Source: CAZADS01 sp964483985
GTDB taxonomy: Bacteria; Pseudomonadota; Alphaproteobacteria; Thalassobaculales; Thalassobaculaceae
Reading direction: 5' to 3'
Length of the DNA: 51,637 nucleotides
Assembly (NCBI GenBank): GCA_964483985.1
Contig: CAZADS010000033.1
Span: 1-51,637 of the forward strand
In this document: positions 8,984 through 16,547 of the stretch, piece after piece
Position numbering within the stretch: position 1 is the first letter of the stretch
How the letters are laid out: every line of letters starts with the position of its first letter
The notes under the pieces: generated by a model
What the model saw: only the letters and a program-made list of their open reading frames with translations
What the model was told of the DNA's origin: nothing
The model's database searches: none
Program-made: the position numbers and the translations under genes

Positions 8984-10177
8984 CTAAAACAATGTTCTAA
9001 TCAGGCGCTTTAATCCCACTTCAGTAACGTTTGAATCATAAACCAAAGCAATTCGGATATATGGTTTTCCAGGATTAATGCCTTCATATCCGTCTCGAGC
9101 CATTAATTCTCCAGGAACTGTTTTAACTGATGCTTTTTTCCATAACTTTCGAGATGCCTCTATCCCATCACCTATTTTAAGCCAAAGGAAAAATCCTGCG
9201 GGAGGAGTTGATATGTCGAAATGCGGACGCAAAATATCTTCTGCGATGCAGAAGTTTTGATCATAGTAGGCTCGGTTTTCAATGACGTGCTGATCGTCGT
9301 TCCAGAGAGCCGTAGATGCGTGCATAATCGGGACCGGTAATGGTGCACCGCCAAAGGTTACAAATTGGCTAAATTTCCTTACTATTTTTTCATCTCCAAC
9401 CAAGAATCCAGATCGAAGGCCAGGCGCACTGGATCTTTTTGACAACGAGTGAAAACAGACTACATTTTCCATACCAAGACCGAGTTCAGAGCAAGCTTCC
9501 AATCCACCTGGCGGGGGGCTATCTCGATAGATTTCCGAGTAACATTCATCCACGGCTAATACGAAGTCGTATTCTCTCGCCAACGCGATAGCGTTTTTTA
9601 AATACTTAGTAGTAGCAACTGTACCCTGAGGATTTGTCGGCGTGCACAAAAACATTATAGACGTTCGTGTTAAAATTTCTTCCGAGATCTCTCCCAAAAC
9701 TGGCAAAAAATCACTTTCATGTTCTGCTGACAAATATATTGGCTCTCCCCGACCGACTAGAGCAGCGCCCTGATATACGTGATAAAAAGGATTAGGCATC
9801 AATATAGCCGGTTTTTTTCTATTTTTTTCCGGCGGCGTGCAGATAAAGCCAATTTGACACAAAGGCTGCCTGGTCCCCGGAACGGGAATTACGTGTCTTT
9901 CAGGATCAACAAAACCATTCGGAAGACTATATCTTCGGTAAAGCCAATTAACTGCTGCTTCCCTAAATGCCGAATCACCTCTTGGAGAGGGATACCTATT
10001 CCAGAGAGTTTTATGGGCCTCTATCGTATCGGCCAAAATTGTAGGGGTTGGTTTTTGAGGTTCTCCTAGAGAAAAAAGAATAGGGGATTCGTAAGGGTTT
10101 GGCTGAATATCCGACAAAATTTCGTCAAGTCTTGCGAAGGTGTATTGATCTAGAGGAGTTAGTTCTGGATTTAACAT
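8984..10177 (-). CDS. PLP-dependent class I/II aminotransferase (DapC-like)
   Basis: Fold-type I aminotransferase, 397 residues. The PLP-lysine motif is SLSKRSSAPGLRSGF. The cofactor-binding LAVDECYSEIY and the substrate segment CTPTNPQGTV are intact. An aminotransferase of this subfamily lies upstream of ftsK in many alphaproteobacteria and is usually annotated as succinyldiaminopimelate aminotransferase (lysine and peptidoglycan precursor pathway). That substrate is inferred from family resemblance, not from diagnostic residues. It is followed by a gap of about 90 bases before ftsK, so co-transcription is possible. Confidence 0.87.
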   Translation of the reverse strand: MLNPELTPLDQYTFARLDEILSDIQPNPYESPILFSLGEPQKPTPTILADTIEAHKTLWNRYPSPRGDSAFREAAVNWLYRRYSLPNGFVDPERHVIPVPGTRQPLCQIGFICTPPEKNRKKPAILMPNPFYHVYQGAALVGRGEPIYLSAEHESDFLPVLGEISEEILTRTSIMFLCTPTNPQGTVATTKYLKNAIALAREYDFVLAVDECYSEIYRDSPPPGGLEACSELGLGMENVVCFHSLSKRSSAPGLRSGFLVGDEKIVRKFSQFVTFGGAPLPVPIMHASTALWNDDQHVIENRAYYDQNFCIAEDILRPHFDISTPPAGFFLWLKIGDGIEASRKLWKKASVKTVPGELMARDGYEGINPGKPYIRIALVYDSNVTEVGLKRLIRTLF

Positions 10178-10671
10178 TCAATCTAACGAATCACGCCACA
10201 AAATCGGCCTGTCCTTTATCTAAAATAAGAAAACTACTATATATCACGGGGCCTTATCGAACAACATTAATGTAAAAAACAAAGTTTTACCTAAAACCCT
10301 CTAAATAAACACATTAAGTCGAGCACTCTTACGTCAAAATAGCTTTATAGAAAAAATACATGGAATAATCTAAATGTTTGCTCGCTAACATACCGTACAC
10401 TTCATTTAATTTTAAAGATATTACGAGCTAAGGTGGTCAAGCTTGCAAACGGTTTAATAATGCGTCCCAATAACACGCTTAGATGCTCAATGCTTCAATA
10501 CTTTTCGACATTCAATATCAGGGGATTCAGGATTATCATACTGGCTAATTTATTGACCTATTGTGGAGAATCCCGATACCGTCGGAATTAATTAATCTAA
10601 TAGGACAACAACGCATAAAGAAGGACAATTTCATGCTATAAAGTCCGAATTTACAACCTGCGAGCAGGATA
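10178..10671. other. AT-rich divergent intergenic region, no gene seen
   Basis: This 494-base gap lies between two divergently transcribed genes, the aminotransferase and ubiH. I find no convincing ORF or tRNA. Small structures are GTAAAA-N7-TTTTAC at 10272-10290 and CCTG-CGAG-CAGG at 10657-10668. The second overlaps the ribosome-binding purines just before the ubiH ATG and could mask them. Promoters for both genes should lie here, but no hexamer pair stood out. The length is unusual for this otherwise compact window. Confidence 0.5.
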
Positions 10672-11880
10672 ATGCAATATTTTGAAAGTATCATAATTGG
10701 GGGCGGCTTATCTGGGATGACCACAGCCGTATCTCTAGCCCAAACAGGTATCCCCGTCGCATTAGTTGATAAACAGTCAGCGTATGCAAGCGCTGGAGAA
10801 CATGGTGATGGACGGACAACTGCAATTGCTTATAGTAGTAAAAATATGCTCGAGGCACTTGGCGTGTGGGCTAACCTAGATGAGCATGCAGAGCCCATTC
10901 TAGATATTCGAATTTCAGAAGAAAACTCTCACAAATTTTTACACTACAACCATTGTGACGTAGGAGACCATCCTCTTGGGTTCATTGTTGAAAATACTTT
11001 GCTGAAAAAAGCACTGTTTAACCGAGTCATTAACCACGACCTCATAACTTGTTTTTTCAATAAAACCCTGGACCGACTAACTATCGAATCCGCTAAAATT
11101 ATTGCTCATTTAAGTAACGGTTCAGATATCGAAGGACATTTAATAGTGGGTAGCGATGGACGGACCAGTAAAGTGCGTCAACTAGCTGGAATTGGGATGA
11201 CAAAATTTAGCTATGGCCAAACGAGCATGGTGTGTACTATTTCCCATGACCATCCCCATCATGGGATCGCTCACGAACGATTCCTGATCGGCGGGCCTCT
11301 AGCAATTTTGCCGATGCAAAATAACCATTCTTCCATTGTCTGGACTGAACGAACGGAAGTAGCTACAGCACTGATGTCACTAAGTGATGAAAACTTCGAA
11401 TATGCTCTACGAGCTCGTTTCGGTGATTGTTTGGGTAAAATGACTATTGTAGACAAACGTCGTTCGTTCCCACTATCAATGATTAACGTCGAAACTCAAG
11501 TTTCAGACCGCGTCGCTTTGGTAGGTGATTCCGCCCATGGTTTGCACCCAATTGCTGGTCAGGGCTTCAATTTAGGCGTGAGGGATATCGCATCCCTAGC
11601 TCAAGAGATCGCGACTGCGAAAAGACTAGGTCTAGACGCTGGCAATCCCGAAGCGCTGCGTCGGTTTAACGTCCATAGACGTCCGGAAAATTTAGCTATG
11701 GTCCTAGCAACTGACAGTCTGAATCGACTTTTTTCCAATAACAATAAAATAATTCGGTGTCTCCGATCAACTGGCCTTAATTTTGTAAATCAAAGCACAC
11801 CTGTAAAAAAATTATTGATGCGACACGCCATGGGAATTCTTGGACAACGTTCGGCTCTATTAAATGGGCTACTTCCTTAA
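10672..11880 (+). CDS. ubiH: UbiH/UbiF/COQ6-family FAD-dependent ubiquinone hydroxylase
   Basis: Aromatic-ring flavin monooxygenase of ubiquinone biosynthesis, 402 residues. The N-terminal FAD fold is GGGLSGMTTAVSLAQTG, the DG motif is VGSDGRTSKVRQLAGI, and the third FAD motif is ALVGDSAHGLHPIAGQGFNLGVRD. All three are complete. Which ring carbon it hydroxylates cannot be decided, because alphaproteobacteria use UbiH, UbiL and UbiM variants; the symbol is a family label. The ATG sits just after a GCAGG that is part of a small hairpin. It is convergent with the DUF971 gene. Confidence 0.88.
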   Translation: MQYFESIIIGGGLSGMTTAVSLAQTGIPVALVDKQSAYASAGEHGDGRTTAIAYSSKNMLEALGVWANLDEHAEPILDIRISEENSHKFLHYNHCDVGDHPLGFIVENTLLKKALFNRVINHDLITCFFNKTLDRLTIESAKIIAHLSNGSDIEGHLIVGSDGRTSKVRQLAGIGMTKFSYGQTSMVCTISHDHPHHGIAHERFLIGGPLAILPMQNNHSSIVWTERTEVATALMSLSDENFEYALRARFGDCLGKMTIVDKRRSFPLSMINVETQVSDRVALVGDSAHGLHPIAGQGFNLGVRDIASLAQEIATAKRLGLDAGNPEALRRFNVHRRPENLAMVLATDSLNRLFSNNNKIIRCLRSTGLNFVNQSTPVKKLLMRHAMGILGQRSALLNGLLP

Positions 11881-11899
11881 GTTTTAACTTTTTTCATAT

Positions 11900-12274
11900 T
11901 TAAGGATCTCTACTAAACCCTTCCTCTTCTAATCTTTCTAAATATTTTTCCCATATGGAATCACCGGATTTCCCTAGTTCATGCAGGTACCTCCAAGAAT
12001 AAATACCGGTATCATGTAAATCATCAAATCGAATTCGAATAGCATAGTTTCCCACAGGATCAACACCCACTATTCCAACATGTCTGCGGCCATACACAAT
12101 TGTTTTTTTATCGGTACCATGTCCTTGCACTTCTGCTGACGGGCTTTCTACACGAAGTAATTCTGCGGAAATTGAATATTTGTCCCCGTTATCGAAATCA
12201 ATTTCAAGTGATTTTTCTTTCGTCTTAATCCTTATCTCAACAGGCCAATACTTCGATGAAAATTCGTCTGACAT
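11900..12274 (-). CDS. DUF971 domain protein
   Basis: Small protein of 124 residues belonging to the DUF971 / gamma-butyrobetaine-hydroxylase N-terminal-like family. Typical features are the IDFDNGDKYSISAELLRVESPSAEVQGHG core, the GVDPVGNYAIRIRFDDLHDTGIYSW stretch and the YLHELG end. In other proteins this fold is linked to Fe-S cluster handling or metal binding. It sits six bases downstream of the Trm112-like gene, and the two probably form one transcript with the LON-domain gene. Confidence 0.85.
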   Translation of the reverse strand: MSDEFSSKYWPVEIRIKTKEKSLEIDFDNGDKYSISAELLRVESPSAEVQGHGTDKKTIVYGRRHVGIVGVDPVGNYAIRIRFDDLHDTGIYSWRYLHELGKSGDSIWEKYLERLEEEGFSRDP

Positions 12275-12279
12275 TTAGC

Positions 12280-12522
12280 TTATTTTTCTTGTTCTTTTTG
12301 GCCCAGTGATACCGAGGCAGCGTTTAAATTATCTGACAAAACCCGAGCCTCATCAACCAACATAATGGGCACGCCATTTCGAATTGGGAATGCTAAACCT
12401 GCCTGATCGCTAATTAATTCCTCTGCCGCACGATCATATCGAAGAAGAGATTTTGTTAATGGGCATACCAAAATCTCAAGTAGTTTAGGGTCTATTTCCC
12501 TCTTCATAGGCCTAACCGGCAT
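12280..12522 (-). CDS. Trm112 family protein
   Basis: Small zinc-finger-like protein of 80 residues, or 75 if the internal ATG at 12507 (MKREIDPKLLEILVCP) is used. The core LLEILVCPLTKSLLRYD...LISDQAGLAFPIRNGVPIMLVDEAR is typical of the bacterial Trm112/UPF0434 group. In eukaryotes Trm112 activates tRNA and release-factor methyltransferases; the bacterial role is less certain. Only one Cys of the usual CP..C pair is present (VCPLTKS), so zinc binding is probably lost. It lies between the DUF971 and LON-domain genes. Confidence 0.85.
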   Translation of the reverse strand: MPVRPMKREIDPKLLEILVCPLTKSLLRYDRAAEELISDQAGLAFPIRNGVPIMLVDEARVLSDNLNAASVSLGQKEQEK

Positions 12523-12552
12523 AAAACCCTCACCTGTTAGTTCATAAAATAA

Positions 12553-13221
12553 TCAGTGGCGCAATTCATCCCCGCTACCCATGGGGTGCACTGCCATTTC
12601 CAATAGGCTTATCATGGTGGCAGCTCGATCTGCCGTCTTATCTGCGGTAAGCAGTGCTTGCTTTTCAACTGCGCCAAATGGGCATACCATTGCCATAGAA
12701 TTTATCAGTTGTAAATTCGTCATTCCCTTAATAGCGTCCCAGTCAGCTTTGATTTGATGTTTTATAAAATAACCATCTAGTGCCAAGAATAGACGCTTTC
12801 TATCAATATTTTGATCCTCTGTCCCAGAAAAATCCTTATAATAGGGGTTCCAGTCTGGGATCACCGTTCGATATCGAAGCTTTGTTGAAATTTCCTGCTT
12901 AATATCGAAACGGCATACACCCGTTAATGTGATTAAATAACGCCCATCCTGAGTCTCGGAAAAAGCTGTAATACGACCGGCACAACCCGTTTCATAGAGG
13001 ATAGGTCGATCGTCAGATATCGATTCGACTTTCGGTTGGATCATCCCTACCAGACGATGGGTCGCCAATGAAGCATCCGTCATCTCCAGATAGCGGACCT
13101 CAAAAATATTCAGGGGCAGAATCCCTCCAGGCAACAACAAAACCCCCTCCAGTGGAAATACTGGAAGTGTTGTTGGTAGGTCAGAAAAATCAACCGGAAA
13201 TCTATATCCTGCCAAATGCAC
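12553..13221 (-). CDS. LON peptidase substrate-binding domain protein
   Basis: Free-standing Lon N-terminal (LAN/PUA-like) domain, 220-222 residues, with no ATPase or protease part. Family hallmarks are LPVFPLEGVLLLPGGILPLNIFEVRYLEM and the later GCAGRITAFSETQDGRYLITLTGVCRF. The start is uncertain. A GTG at 13221 directly abuts a run of eight G, while the TTG at 13215 (giving MAGYRFP, the common beginning of the family) has the G-run about five bases upstream as a ribosome-binding site. An ATG at 13237 is in another frame and would fit only if the run had seven G. It is followed by the Trm112-like gene. Confidence 0.85.
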   Translation of the reverse strand: MHLAGYRFPVDFSDLPTTLPVFPLEGVLLLPGGILPLNIFEVRYLEMTDASLATHRLVGMIQPKVESISDDRPILYETGCAGRITAFSETQDGRYLITLTGVCRFDIKQEISTKLRYRTVIPDWNPYYKDFSGTEDQNIDRKRLFLALDGYFIKHQIKADWDAIKGMTNLQLINSMAMVCPFGAVEKQALLTADKTADRAATMISLLEMAVHPMGSGDELRH

Positions 13222-13251
13222 CCCCCCCTGAATGCATCAGTTTTCCATACC

Positions 13252-14172
13252 TTAAGAGAATAGGATCGCTGATAATTGTTTCCTTGTCTCCACTGTCAAA
13301 GGATCTGTCTGGCCAAATGCACCAAAAAATTTGACTAGTTGTTTTCGTGCAGCCTCCTCATTCCATGCACGGTTTATGCGTATACTCTCTAAAAGTTGAT
13401 CTACAGCACCCTCCCGATCACCATTACCATATAAGGCCATCGCCAAATCAAAACGGGAATCCAAATCATTAGGGTCTTCGGTAACCTTTGACCGAAGTTC
13501 CAAAACGTCCCCCACCTCTTCGCTATCGGCGGCTAAATCAAGTTGCGCTAAAACACCCTGAATTTCCGCCGATTTCTTCTGATCATCCGTCAGATCATTT
13601 ATCAATTGCCTAGCCTGATCAATTTCACCTTCGAAAACAAGGCACTTACCAAGTCCTGCAATTGCCCGCAGACTAGAGGGATCATGTTGAAGAATTTGCC
13701 TGAATAGTCCCGTTGCTCCATTAAAATCCTCATTACCAAGCATTTCATCCGCAGTATCCAATGCTTCCGCAATAGGCGATTCACCGGCAGTACCTCCCGT
13801 GAGTTTTTTGACGAAATCTCGAATTTTACTCTCCGGAAGAGCACCAGCAAATCCATCTACCGGCCTACCATCCTTAAACGCAAAAACAGCTGGGATAGAC
13901 TGAATGCGCATTTGTTGCGCTATTTCTGGGCTTTGGTCTATATCCACCTTAACCAATCGAACCGCACCGGCCGCATCCCTGACAACTTTCTCTAAAATTG
14001 GCCCCAATTGTTTACATGGACCACACCAGGGGGCCCAAAAGTCTACTATAACTGGAACTGTTTGCGACGCTTCAACAACATCAGCCATAAAGGTCGCCGT
14101 TGAGGAATCTTTGATCAGATCAAGATTAGCGTCCGCATTAGCTGCGCCGCCCCCATTAATCAATGTTTCCAT
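13252..14172 (-). CDS. ybbN: Thioredoxin-TPR co-chaperone YbbN/CnoX-like
   Basis: Fusion of a thioredoxin domain (residues about 22-130) with C-terminal tetratricopeptide repeats, 306 residues. The active site reads FWAPWCGPCKQ with Cys50 and Cys53. Both cysteines are present, unlike the E. coli protein, whose SXXC site makes it redox-poor. The family is a chlorine- or oxidation-linked holdase that hands clients to GroEL or DnaK. A GGAGG just upstream of the ATG fixes the start. It precedes the LON-domain gene in a proteostasis-like run. Confidence 0.9.
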   Translation of the reverse strand: METLINGGGAANADANLDLIKDSSTATFMADVVEASQTVPVIVDFWAPWCGPCKQLGPILEKVVRDAAGAVRLVKVDIDQSPEIAQQMRIQSIPAVFAFKDGRPVDGFAGALPESKIRDFVKKLTGGTAGESPIAEALDTADEMLGNEDFNGATGLFRQILQHDPSSLRAIAGLGKCLVFEGEIDQARQLINDLTDDQKKSAEIQGVLAQLDLAADSEEVGDVLELRSKVTEDPNDLDSRFDLAMALYGNGDREGAVDQLLESIRINRAWNEEAARKQLVKFFGAFGQTDPLTVETRKQLSAILFS

Positions 14173-14240
14173 CAGACCTCCTTAACAGTAATTATTAATA
14201 CTTACCAATATGGCGTTGTGAGGGAGAAGCGCAAGCCAAA

Positions 14241-14744
14241 TTAATTTTTCGAGTCCATGTTCATTATCTTAGGCTCATGCCCACACGACTTAATATAGGA
14301 AATCAAATCAGCTGGTTTAATAGCTGTGGTCTTATCATTTGTGATTGGGTGAAAATTTAACGGAGATAGGGTCATTAAACCTTGGTCAATAATAACCTCA
14401 ACAGATACCTGAATATCGTTTATTAAAGCAAAAGGCGAGACAGCACCAGGAAAAACACCGAGGACGCGCTTCAGACGGTCTGCACTTCCAAAAGATAGTC
14501 TTCCAGAGCCTAATTTAATACTCATCGATTTTAGCTCGATTGTAAGATCTTCCCGACAAATCAATAACCACATCTTCCCTTTTTTATCCCGCAGAAACAA
14601 GTTTTTGCAGTGCCCGCCTGGTAACGGACCGCGTAATTCTTTAGATTCTTCAACGGTAAACAGAGGTGGATGACTATGCGTTACAACGTTTATACCGAGT
14701 TCATTTAGACGCTTAAACACATCCTCTTGACGGCCTATGGACAA
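14241..14744 (-). CDS. YbaK/ProX-type prolyl-tRNA editing domain protein
   Basis: Free-standing aminoacyl-tRNA deacylase of the YbaK / ProXp family, 167 residues. Such proteins hydrolyse mischarged Ala- or Cys-tRNA(Pro) in trans when the host ProRS lacks the insertion editing domain. The conserved THSHPPLFTVEE, LPGGHCKNLFLRDKKG and GRLSFGSADRLKRVLGVFPGAVSPFAL blocks are all visible. The start is a TTG at 14744, supported by AAGGAG spaced about eight bases upstream. It stands alone between the YbbN gene and the tRNA-Gly. Confidence 0.87.
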   Translation of the reverse strand: MSIGRQEDVFKRLNELGINVVTHSHPPLFTVEESKELRGPLPGGHCKNLFLRDKKGKMWLLICREDLTIELKSMSIKLGSGRLSFGSADRLKRVLGVFPGAVSPFALINDIQVSVEVIIDQGLMTLSPLNFHPITNDKTTAIKPADLISYIKSCGHEPKIMNMDSKN

Positions 14745-14870
14745 AATTCTCTCCTTATTTTTATAAACGTCCCTTTTTAATTCTACAGTAAGAAAATCTA
14801 AAATCTCTTTTACATCTAAAAAAATATTAAATCTAAATACCTTATTTTATTTGCCAATATCTTGACCCCT

Positions 14871-14898
14871 TTGCAAACTAAGATCCTTTGAGTATTAT
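14871..14898 (+). promoter_or_regulatory. Candidate promoter for tRNA-Gly
   Basis: TTGCAA and TATTAT are separated by 16 bases and end about 38 bases before the tRNA. This placing fits a sigma-70-type promoter for a stable RNA. An alternative TTGACC at 14862 would be too far from TATTAT. Confidence 0.4.
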
Positions 14899-14936
14899 CC
14901 TGCTCGCTAATCCAGTCGATCTAATCGAGATACTAA

Positions 14937-15011
14937 GCGGGCGTAGCTCAGGGGTAGAGCGCAACCTTGCCAAGGTTGAAGTCGTGGGTTCGAATCCCAT
15001 CGCCCGCTCCA
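14937..15011 (+). tRNA. tRNA-Gly (anticodon GCC)
   Basis: The acceptor stem GCGGGCG pairs with CGCCCGC, with discriminator T and an encoded CCA end. D-arm sequence GCTCAGGGGTAGAGC, anticodon stem-loop AACCTTGCCAAGGTT with GCC, and T-loop GGGTTCGAATCCC are all standard. It is 75 bases including CCA. The following 250 bases up to 15261 hold no gene that I can see. Confidence 0.97.
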
Positions 15012-15261
15012 ACTATTACAATTCGTATGCACGATTATGATTTTATTTATATCCTAAAAAATCACCTGTGCTTTTTTACGATTGTTTGTAGCTGACCCTA
15101 GTGCGTTTATGATCAAAATCTCGAAATCAATCCAACCTGAGCTTATTCCTCAGTTTTAGCCAACCTCTATCCACAGTTCATTATATCAATTCCTTTTAAG
15201 AGCGAACTCCACAAATGGGTGCTCTAATCACCTCGCCTATGCTCTATTTATAAGATTATTT

Positions 15262-16215
15262 TTATTGATGAGTCCTCTCCTCCTTCAAAGCCTCACGTTC
15301 GTCTGAAGGCAAGTGATTAAGTGCTTGATCAACGAAATCCATCCCAACTAATTCGCACCATGAATCCATTAAACGGCGTGTTATTGGGCCAACTTTTCCG
15401 GAACCAATTGGCATTCCGTTCATGCTCACTATGGGTAAGATCCCAAAGCTGTTGGTTGTAAGGAATGCTTCTTCGCTGTTATAAACGTCATAGGGCGTAA
15501 ATGTGCCCTCGTCGCAACCGATCTGCATTCCCCCAGCTAATTCTTGGATAGCAGCCATATCAGCACCGCTAAGTACTAAACGCGTATCAGGAATTTTAAC
15601 TCGCCCCTCCGAGACAAATAAGAAGTTCGCACCTGTGCCCTCAGTTATATTGCCTTCCAAATCCAGCATTATAGCAAAGGCGTCCGGATTATGCGCCCTT
15701 GCCTCCATCTCAGCTTGGAAGTGGTTCATTTTGTTTGAAACCTTGGCTTTAGGAGAAACGCATTCAGGTGGGGTGCGGCGAGTTGACGGTGTAATCGCCG
15801 GTGCACCACGCACATAATACTTCGCAAAGCTCGAAAAGGCGATCATCCTGCAGAAAATTGCCACCGTGCCTGCTGGCATTAAGCCATTAGTTGGTTCCAT
15901 TGAGCCTCGAGAGACATAATAGTTAACCGAAATATCGTTGCTGGCACCTACTAATTTTAGATTTTTTTCAATTACTTTTTCTGTGGCGTTTTGGAGTGTC
16001 TCCTTCGTTAGCCCCGGAGCGATCCTCGCATAGAACAAACTTCGGAAGAAACGATCAATTCGGTATGGCATTTGGAATGGTTTTCCACCGTAAGTCCTTA
16101 TAGAATCATACACAGCGTCACCCCACTGCACACCACGATCAGTCAACGGAATGACTGCTTCGGGTCCACGAACCAACTTACCATTCAAATATGCCCAAAA
16201 CTCGGCAGTGGCCAT
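15262..16215 (-). CDS. Class IV PLP aminotransferase (branched-chain / D-amino acid aminotransferase family)
   Basis: Fold-type IV PLP enzyme, 317 residues. The N-terminal LTDRGVQWGDAVYDSIRTYGGKPFQ and the phosphate-binding ITEGTGANFLFV are classic. The catalytic lysine is most likely the one in SPKAKVSN, three residues before the conserved Asn, by alignment with the KSLN site of D-alanine aminotransferase. A longer frame starts at 16236, but the ATG at 16215 has GGGGG eight bases upstream. It is divergent from hyuBA across about 330 bases. The substrate is not deducible; IlvE-like activity or a catabolic transaminase are both possible. Confidence 0.85.
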   Translation of the reverse strand: MATAEFWAYLNGKLVRGPEAVIPLTDRGVQWGDAVYDSIRTYGGKPFQMPYRIDRFFRSLFYARIAPGLTKETLQNATEKVIEKNLKLVGASNDISVNYYVSRGSMEPTNGLMPAGTVAIFCRMIAFSSFAKYYVRGAPAITPSTRRTPPECVSPKAKVSNKMNHFQAEMEARAHNPDAFAIMLDLEGNITEGTGANFLFVSEGRVKIPDTRLVLSGADMAAIQELAGGMQIGCDEGTFTPYDVYNSEEAFLTTNSFGILPIVSMNGMPIGSGKVGPITRRLMDSWCELVGMDFVDQALNHLPSDEREALKEERTHQ

Positions 16216-16547
16216 TTCGTCTTCCCCCTTTTTCATTAAAGCGGCTTAAATCCTGTTTTTGAATATTATTGAAATTTATTGATGATAAATGCTGTTACCT
16301 ATTTCAATAGCCTAAGTACTTCGATAAAACACTGCGGATACAAACACTTTTGATAGTATTAATTCACCACACATGCTGTTAAGTCAGCAATATCTAATAT
16401 ATAATTGTAAAAATCAGTGCATTTTTTTGTCCGTAATTTTAAAAACAAAATCCCCATTGCAGATGATTTTAGCTTGTGATCAAAGGAAAATATTCGTGAA
16501 TATATAAATTGCCCCTCGTAAAAACCCTTTTACATGAAGAAACTAAT
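16216..16547. promoter_or_regulatory. Divergent regulatory region between aminotransferase and hyuB
   Basis: This 330-base AT-rich gap has no ORF. Two inverted repeats are visible: TGCTG-N6-CAGCA at 16374-16389, next to TATATAATT, and ATATTC-GT-GAATAT at 16490-16503, about 45 bases before the hyuB ATG. Either could be a regulator site for the catabolic genes. No adjacent regulator gene was found. Confidence 0.35.
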
